64,000 bases of DNA from Hyphomicrobiaceae bacterium (lineage in GTDB: Bacteria; Pseudomonadota; Alphaproteobacteria; Rhizobiales; Hyphomicrobiaceae): the NCBI GenBank assembly GCA_020442165.1, contig JAGRKV010000088.1:53458-117457 (forward strand), given 5' to 3'. Positions 58,394-64,000 of this stretch are shown one piece after another; within the stretch, counting starts at the first letter, position 1; each line of letters starts with the position of its first letter. The notes beneath the pieces are model-generated. The model saw only the letters and a list, made by a program, of their open reading frames with translations. It was not told where the DNA came from and made no database searches. A program made the position numbers and the translations under genes.

Positions 58394-61090
58394 TCAGCCC
58401 GCCAGCCGTTCTGCGATTGCCTCCAACGCTTCCGCCGCCTTTGAGCCATCGGGTCCACCGGCCTGCGCCATGTCGGGCCGACCGCCGCCACCTTTGCCGC
58501 CGCTCTTTTCCGAGGCGATGCGGACGAGATCGATGGCGTTGAATTTTTCAGTCAGATCCTTGGTCACGGCAACGACGATGCCGAGTTTGCCGTCAGCAGA
58601 AGCATTGGCCACTGCGACGACGCCCGAGCCGACTTTTGCGCGGCCCTCGTCGGCCAGCGACTTCAGATCCTTCATGTCGACGCCAGCCACGCTGAGCGGC
58701 AGGAACTTGGTGCCGGCAATGTCCTTGACGGCTGCAGCCGCACCTTCACCAGCTCCGCCGCCACCCATGGCGGCTTGGCGCTTGGCGTCGGCAAGCTGAC
58801 GCTCAAGCGTCCTGCGCTCGTCCATCAGCGCCTTGACGCGGTCGACGACTTCCTCGGGCCGGATTTTCAACAGGGCGGCTGCCTCGCGCAGACGGCGATC
58901 CTGCTCGGCGAGATACTGTCGTGCTCCATCGGCCGTCAGCGCCTCGATGCGGCGCACGCCTGAGGCGCTCGCAGATTCGGCTACGACCCGAACGAGACCA
59001 ATATCGCCTGTGCGTCTGACGTGGGTGCCGCCGCACAGTTCGACCGACCATGCTTTGTTGGCCGGACCATCGCCCTCTGGCTGGCCCATCGAAACGACGC
59101 GCACTTCATCGCCATACTTCTCGCCAAACAGCGCCATGGCTCCGGACGCGATGGCGTCATCGACGGCCATGAGCCGGGTCTCCACCGGCGCGTTCTGCAT
59201 GACAATGCGGTTGGCGATTTCCTCGACCTGTCCGATTTCCTCCGCGCTCATCGGCTTGGGGTGCGAGAAGTCGAAACGCAGTCGGTCAGGCGCCACCAGC
59301 GAACCCTTCTGGGCGACATGGGTGCCAAGCACCTGGCGGAGTGCTTCGTGTAGCAGATGGGTTGCCGAGTGGTTGGCGCGCGTTGCCGTGCGGCGAGCGT
59401 GGTCGACCTTCAACTGCACCTGATCTCCGACCTTGAGTTCGCCGTGGGTGATCTTGCCCTCGTGGACGAAGAGGTCGCCGAGTTTCTTTTGCGTGTCAGA
59501 GACCGTGAATGTAGGCGCGGCGCCCGAGCCCGGATTGAGCAAAACGATCGCGCCCCGGTCGCCCACCTGGCCGCCAGATTCGCCATAGAACGGCGTCTGG
59601 TTCAGCACGATCTGGCCAGCCTCTCCGGACTTCAGGGATTTGACCTGCTTGCCGTCCTTGACGAGTGCGCGGATTTCTCCTTCCGCGATCTCGGTGTCGT
59701 AGCCAATGAAGTCGGTGGCGCCGGCGGAATCGCGGATTTCGAACCAGACCGTTTCGGTGGCGGCCTCGCCGGAGCCCTTCCAGGCTTTGCGCGCCTCCGC
59801 CTTCTGTTTTTCCATCGCCGCGCCGAACGCCTTGGTATCCACGCCGATGCCACGCGCGCGCAACGCATCCTCGGTCAGGTCGAGCGGGAAGCCATAGGTA
59901 TCGTAGAGCTTGAAGGCGACTTCTCCAGGGAAGGTCGCCCCCTTCTTCAAGCCGCTCGATGCCTCAGCCAGCAGACCGAGCCCCTTGTCGAGCGTCTTCT
60001 TGAATTTTGATTCTTCCAGCTTCAGCGTCTCGGTGATGAGCGCCTGGGCGCGGATCAGCTCCTGATAGGTATCGCCCATCTGTCGGATCAGAGCGGGCAA
60101 GAGACGGTACATCAGCGGGTCCTTGGCACCCAGGAGATGCGCGTGGCGCATAGCGCGGCGCATGATCCGGCGCAAGACATAGCCGCGTCCCTCATTGGAC
60201 GGCAGGACGCCATCGGCGATCAGGAAGCTTGAAGCGCGGAGATGATCGGCAATGACCCGGTGGCTGGCCTTGGCCTCGCCTTTGGGTTCGACACCCGTCG
60301 CCTCGACGGACGCCGAGATGAGCGCGCGGAAGAGGTCTGTCTCGTAGTTGTCATGCGTGCCCTGGAGCACGGCGGCAATGCGTTCAAGCCCCATGCCGGT
60401 ATCGATGGACGGCCGGGGCAGGGCGACGCGCCCACCGCCTTCATGCTGCTCGTACTGCATGAAGACGAGGTTCCAGATCTCGATGAAGCGGTCGCCGTCG
60501 GCATCCGCCGATCCGGGCGGACCGCCAGGAATACCCTTCTTGCCGTCCGGGTCGTGATCGAAGAAGATCTCCGAGCAAGGGCCACACGGGCCTGTGTCGC
60601 CCATCTGCCAGAAGTTGTCGGACGTCGCGATGCGGATGATCCGATCGTCCTTCAAGCCTGCGATCTTCTTCCACAGCCCGAATGCCTCCTCGTCGTCGTG
60701 ATAGACGGTCACCAAGAGGCGCTTCTTGTCGAGGCCGAACTCCTTGGTTACGAGCTTCCAGGCAAGCTCGATGGCGCGTTCCTTGAAGTAGTCGCCGAAG
60801 GAGAAATTGCCCAGCATCTCGAAAAAGGTGTGGTGCCGGGCGGTATAGCCGACGTTGTCGAGGTCGTTATGCTTGCCCCCGGCCCGCACGCATTTCTGCG
60901 AGGTCACGGCGCGCGAGTAGGGCCTCGTCTCCTGGCCGGTGAAGACGTTCTTGAACTGCACCATTCCGGCATTGGTGAACATCAGCGTCGGATCGTTGCG
61001 CGGAACTAGCGGCGACGATGAAACGATCTCGTGGTCACTGTCGGCAAAGTAGTCGAGAAACGCTGTTCGGATCTCGTTGACGCCGGTCAT
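58394..61090 (-). CDS. alaS: alanine-tRNA ligase
   Basis: The 898-residue enzyme starts NEIRTAFLDYFADSDHEIVS and has the class II motifs LMFTNAGMVQFKNVFTGQET and TFFEMLGNFSFGDYFKERAI, editing domain NHSATHLLHEALRQVLGTHV, zinc region ELCGGTHVRRTGDIGLVRVV and C-terminal DHHA1 domain with SADGKLGIVVAVTKDLTEKF. It charges tRNA-Ala and clears Ser-tRNA-Ala. The open frame runs to 61357, but the ATG at 61090 has AAGGACC ahead of it and matches the family start. recA lies upstream across an 826-base gap. Confidence 0.96.
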   Translation of the reverse strand: MTGVNEIRTAFLDYFADSDHEIVSSSPLVPRNDPTLMFTNAGMVQFKNVFTGQETRPYSRAVTSQKCVRAGGKHNDLDNVGYTARHHTFFEMLGNFSFGDYFKERAIELAWKLVTKEFGLDKKRLLVTVYHDDEEAFGLWKKIAGLKDDRIIRIATSDNFWQMGDTGPCGPCSEIFFDHDPDGKKGIPGGPPGSADADGDRFIEIWNLVFMQYEQHEGGGRVALPRPSIDTGMGLERIAAVLQGTHDNYETDLFRALISASVEATGVEPKGEAKASHRVIADHLRASSFLIADGVLPSNEGRGYVLRRIMRRAMRHAHLLGAKDPLMYRLLPALIRQMGDTYQELIRAQALITETLKLEESKFKKTLDKGLGLLAEASSGLKKGATFPGEVAFKLYDTYGFPLDLTEDALRARGIGVDTKAFGAAMEKQKAEARKAWKGSGEAATETVWFEIRDSAGATDFIGYDTEIAEGEIRALVKDGKQVKSLKSGEAGQIVLNQTPFYGESGGQVGDRGAIVLLNPGSGAAPTFTVSDTQKKLGDLFVHEGKITHGELKVGDQVQLKVDHARRTATRANHSATHLLHEALRQVLGTHVAQKGSLVAPDRLRFDFSHPKPMSAEEIGQVEEIANRIVMQNAPVETRLMAVDDAIASGAMALFGEKYGDEVRVVSMGQPEGDGPANKAWSVELCGGTHVRRTGDIGLVRVVAESASASGVRRIEALTADGARQYLAEQDRRLREAAALLKIRPEEVVDRVKALMDERRTLERQLADAKRQAAMGGGGAGEGAAAAVKDIAGTKFLPLSVAGVDMKDLKSLADEGRAKVGSGVVAVANASADGKLGIVVAVTKDLTEKFNAIDLVRIASEKSGGKGGGGRPDMAQAGGPDGSKAAEALEAIAERLAG

Positions 61091-61916
61091 TCTACGGTCC
61101 TTCAATAGGTCCATGTTCAATGTCCGGCCGGCATGCCAGGCCTTGATCGCGCCTGTCAGCGAACCGGATTGGAGACGTTGGTGCCGCCAGCTGGACAGCC
61201 GACTGCGCCGGCCGCCACCGGGCCGCAAAACCCTGGGGCAACGCACCGATCGCAGTAACGCATCGGGCCGATCGCGGCAATGCAGCAGACCGGAGGCGGG
61301 CTGAATACGAAACGGTAAATCCGCCCCGGCGGCCACCCCGGGCGGCGGCGCATTCAACGCGCCCCGCGAGGCCCGCTCCTTTTAGCGGCGGCCCGCAAAG
61401 GTGTCCAGAAAACGCGCATGGCACCAGCTGTGTTTCCACGGGCAACGCAGGTGAGGCCCAGGGAATGCCGCAGCACCCCCTTGGGGAGTGGCGATCGGCG
61501 TTACCGCGTCATGCCAGACAGGCTGCTCAGGCCCAATCCCGGTGTTACTCCGGCTGCCTAGCATGCGGCGCGGCGGACTCTGCCCTTTACGCCCGGCCAG
61601 TGTTTGGCGCTTGTAATTCCGCTCCCGCTCGGCATTTGCCGCCAGGGCAGAGAGGCAGGCTTTGGGTCTGGCCCGGAAACCAGGTGGCACCTTTCGAAAG
61701 CCGTTCTAGGCGCATCCGGATTGGAGTAGCGGCGAATGGAGCGGCAGCCCATCGGGCAATAAGCGCAGGAGTAGCAAAGCCCAGGGGGGCGGCGCGGATG
61801 TGTCCTCCGGCCGACCGCGGCAACGAAAGCTGAGAGCCTCCAATCGCTGAACCATCCCGCCTGTCCGCGCAAACTCCTTTGCTAGTCGCCCCTGCTAGTG
61901 CCAAAACAGGCGCTGC
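61091..61916. other. 826-base region between alaS and recA without a supported gene
   Basis: The region is GC-rich, and 100-120 codon frames are open on both strands, overlapping one another. None has a ribosome-binding site, signal peptide or recognised motif, so I treat them as chance frames. The alaS promoter must be in it. An RNA gene cannot be excluded but no familiar one is seen. Confidence 0.4.
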
Positions 61917-61923
61917 TCAGCGC
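61910..61923 (-). terminator. short terminator overlapping the recA stop
   Basis: GCGCT and AGCGC pair around a 4-base loop, and on the minus strand CTGTTTTGG follows. The stem is short and includes the stop codon, so confidence is low. Confidence 0.35.
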
Positions 61924-63059
61924 TTGGACCGCGCCTTGCTACTGGTGCTCTCTTCGACAACATCATCGAACTCGGCTGTTTCAACAACGGCATCCGGGTC
62001 GGCGTCGTCGTCGGGTGTTACCAGCAACTTGTCGACAATCAGGCCCGCATTCTGGCGAATGGCCCGTTCGATCTGATCGGCCATTTCCGGATTGTCCTTG
62101 AGGAATGTCTTGGCATTCTCGCGGCCCTGACCGACTCGCTGGCCATCGTAGGAGAACCAGGCGCCGGACTTCTCCACGATCCCGGCCTTGACACCCAGAT
62201 CGATCAGTTCGCCAACTTTCGAGATGCCTTCACCATACATGATGTCGAATTCGACCTGCTTGAACGGCGGGGCGACCTTGTTCTTCACCACCTTCACGCG
62301 GGTCTGGTTGCCTACCACTTCGTCACGATCCTTGATCTGACCGATGCGGCGAATATCGAGGCGGACGGAGGCATAGAACTTCAGAGCATTGCCGCCCGTA
62401 GTCGTCTCGGGGTTGCCGAACATGATGCCGATCTTCATACGGATCTGGTTGATGAAGATGACCATGCAGTGCGACTTCGAGATCGAAGCAGTGAGCTTGC
62501 GCAATGCCTGGCTCATCAGGCGGGCCTGCAGTCCTGGCAGGCTATCGCCCATATCGCCTTCAAGTTCGGCCTTGGGCGTCAATGCTGCCACGGAATCCAC
62601 AACCAGCACGTCAACCGCACCCGACCGCACCAACGTATCGGCGATTTCGAGCGCCTGCTCACCGGTATCGGGCTGGGAGATCAGGAGATCCTCGACCTTG
62701 ACACCGAGCTTGCGGGCATAGACCGGATCGAGGGCGTGCTCCGCATCGATGAAGGCGCAGATCCCAGCCTTCTTTTGCGCCTCGGCCACCACCTGCAATG
62801 CGAGCGTCGTCTTGCCCGAACTTTCAGGACCGTAGATCTCAATGACGCGCCCCTTGGGCAGGCCGCCTATTCCGAGCGCGATGTCGAGCCCCAGTGAGCC
62901 CGTCGAGATGGCCTCAACATCAATCGACTTGTCGTTCTGGCCAAGGCGCATGATCGAGCCCTTGCCGAAGTTCTTGTCGATCTGCGCAAGCGCTGCTTCC
63001 AGCGCCTTCTGCTTGTCCATAACGCCCCCTTCAACCACTCTGAGCTGTGGCATATCCAT
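61917..63059 (-). CDS. recA: recombinase RecA
   Basis: The 380-residue protein is RecA: Walker A GPESSGKTTLALQVVAEAQK, loop NQIRMKIGIMFGNPETTTGG with the DNA-binding L2 region, and ALKFYASVRLDIRRIGQIKD. It carries out strand exchange and activates LexA cleavage. The ATG at 63059 has AAGGGATCGG before it; ATGs at 63053 and 63020 are alternatives, the last being the classical start (MDKQKALEAALAQIDKNFGK). The acidic C-terminal tail ends in a basic SKARSKR. uvrA ends about 155 bases upstream on the same strand. Confidence 0.97.
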   Translation of the reverse strand: MDMPQLRVVEGGVMDKQKALEAALAQIDKNFGKGSIMRLGQNDKSIDVEAISTGSLGLDIALGIGGLPKGRVIEIYGPESSGKTTLALQVVAEAQKKAGICAFIDAEHALDPVYARKLGVKVEDLLISQPDTGEQALEIADTLVRSGAVDVLVVDSVAALTPKAELEGDMGDSLPGLQARLMSQALRKLTASISKSHCMVIFINQIRMKIGIMFGNPETTTGGNALKFYASVRLDIRRIGQIKDRDEVVGNQTRVKVVKNKVAPPFKQVEFDIMYGEGISKVGELIDLGVKAGIVEKSGAWFSYDGQRVGQGRENAKTFLKDNPEMADQIERAIRQNAGLIVDKLLVTPDDDADPDAVVETAEFDDVVEESTSSKARSKR

Positions 63060-63120
63060 GGTCCGATCCCTTATTTCATGAAGCCTCGACAGGCGCAATT
63101 GAGGTTAATGTACCTGATTT

Positions 63121-63138
63121 GTTCTTTCTGTCGAGAAC
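63121..63138. promoter_or_regulatory. GTTCT-N8-AGAAC dyad upstream of recA
   Basis: An 18-base dyad of GTTCT and AGAAC with 8 bases between lies 60 bases upstream of the recA start. Alphaproteobacterial LexA boxes are usually direct GTTC-N7-GTTC repeats, which this is not, so it is noted only as a possible SOS operator. Confidence 0.25.
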
Positions 63139-63214
63139 TTTTTAATTGCATGTTCTTGCTCATGAAAATTTTGAGTGTTCTTGTTATGATCGCTACCCAG
63201 TGGGAGGTAGCGTC

Positions 63215-64000
<786 letters not shown>

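Noticed and set aside
61465..61904. Overlapping 100-120 codon frames between alaS and recA
   Set aside because: They overlap on both strands, have no ribosome-binding sites and arginine/proline-rich chance composition.
63121..63138. LexA (SOS) box for recA
   Set aside because: The motif is an inverted GTTCT/AGAAC dyad and not the GTTC-N7-GTTC direct repeat of alphaproteobacterial LexA, so I list it only as a low-confidence site.

Overview
The window reads as chromosome of a GC-rich, methylotrophic alphaproteobacterium of the Hyphomicrobiales (Rhizobiales), most like Hyphomicrobium or a close relative. The argument rests on combining tetrahydromethanopterin (H4MPT)-linked C1 genes (mch, mtdB, beta-RFAP synthase, RimK-type and ATP-grasp partners), a complete pqqABCDE operon, the very-long-chain acyl carrier protein AcpXL, an NDUFS4-type complex I subunit and a BigR/SqrR-like sulfur sensor. 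Genus assignment is inference; no rRNA gene is present. Almost all of the window is housekeeping or central-metabolism chromosome; there is no prophage, transposase, CRISPR array or plasmid function.

Layout: 1-5.4 kb holds the H4MPT cluster (RimK-like ligase, mch, ATP-grasp, mtdB, mptG on the minus strand; carbinolamine dehydratase and folK divergent). 5.6-9.6 kb carries a cytochrome c and pqqABCDE. 9.8-20.9 kb is mixed housekeeping: flavoprotein, glyoxalase I, double cold-shock protein, DUF192 lipoprotein, tRNA-Pro, complex I subunit, di-haem peroxidase, purB, TauE/SafE permease, P1 peptidase. 21-28 kb is a branched-chain amino acid (Liv) ABC operon with two binding proteins and a DUF6867 membrane protein. 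28.4-31.2 kb holds a CDGSH protein, soxYZ, a SoxS-like thioredoxin and an ArsR-type regulator.

31.5-41.8 kb is a fatty-acid degradation region: fadE, a FadJ-like multifunctional protein, thiolase, cyclopropane synthase, GFA protein, MerR regulator and fadD. fadE is preceded by a perfect 38-bp palindrome. 42.2-44.8 kb contains acpXL, a dedicated ketosynthase and two tandem cyclophilin-fold proteins, then a tRNA-Ile(CAT) flanked by a hairpin repeat. 45.4-54.9 kb includes a SIMPL protein, two TadG-like von Willebrand proteins, a translationally coupled nitrilase/GNAT/panD group behind a SnoaL-like gene, a tiny lysine-alanine protein, trhO and a hydroxyacid dehydrogenase. The right end has a DsbD-like membrane protein, MaoC hydratase, small secreted proteins, alaS, recA and the 3' part of uvrA.

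The least explained signals are the 38-bp palindrome upstream of fadE, a composite palindromic repeat present three times, a second hairpin repeat beside tRNA-Ile, the panD/GNAT/nitrilase/SnoaL group, the paired cyclophilin-like genes, and a small secreted protein with twin CX3C cysteine pairs.
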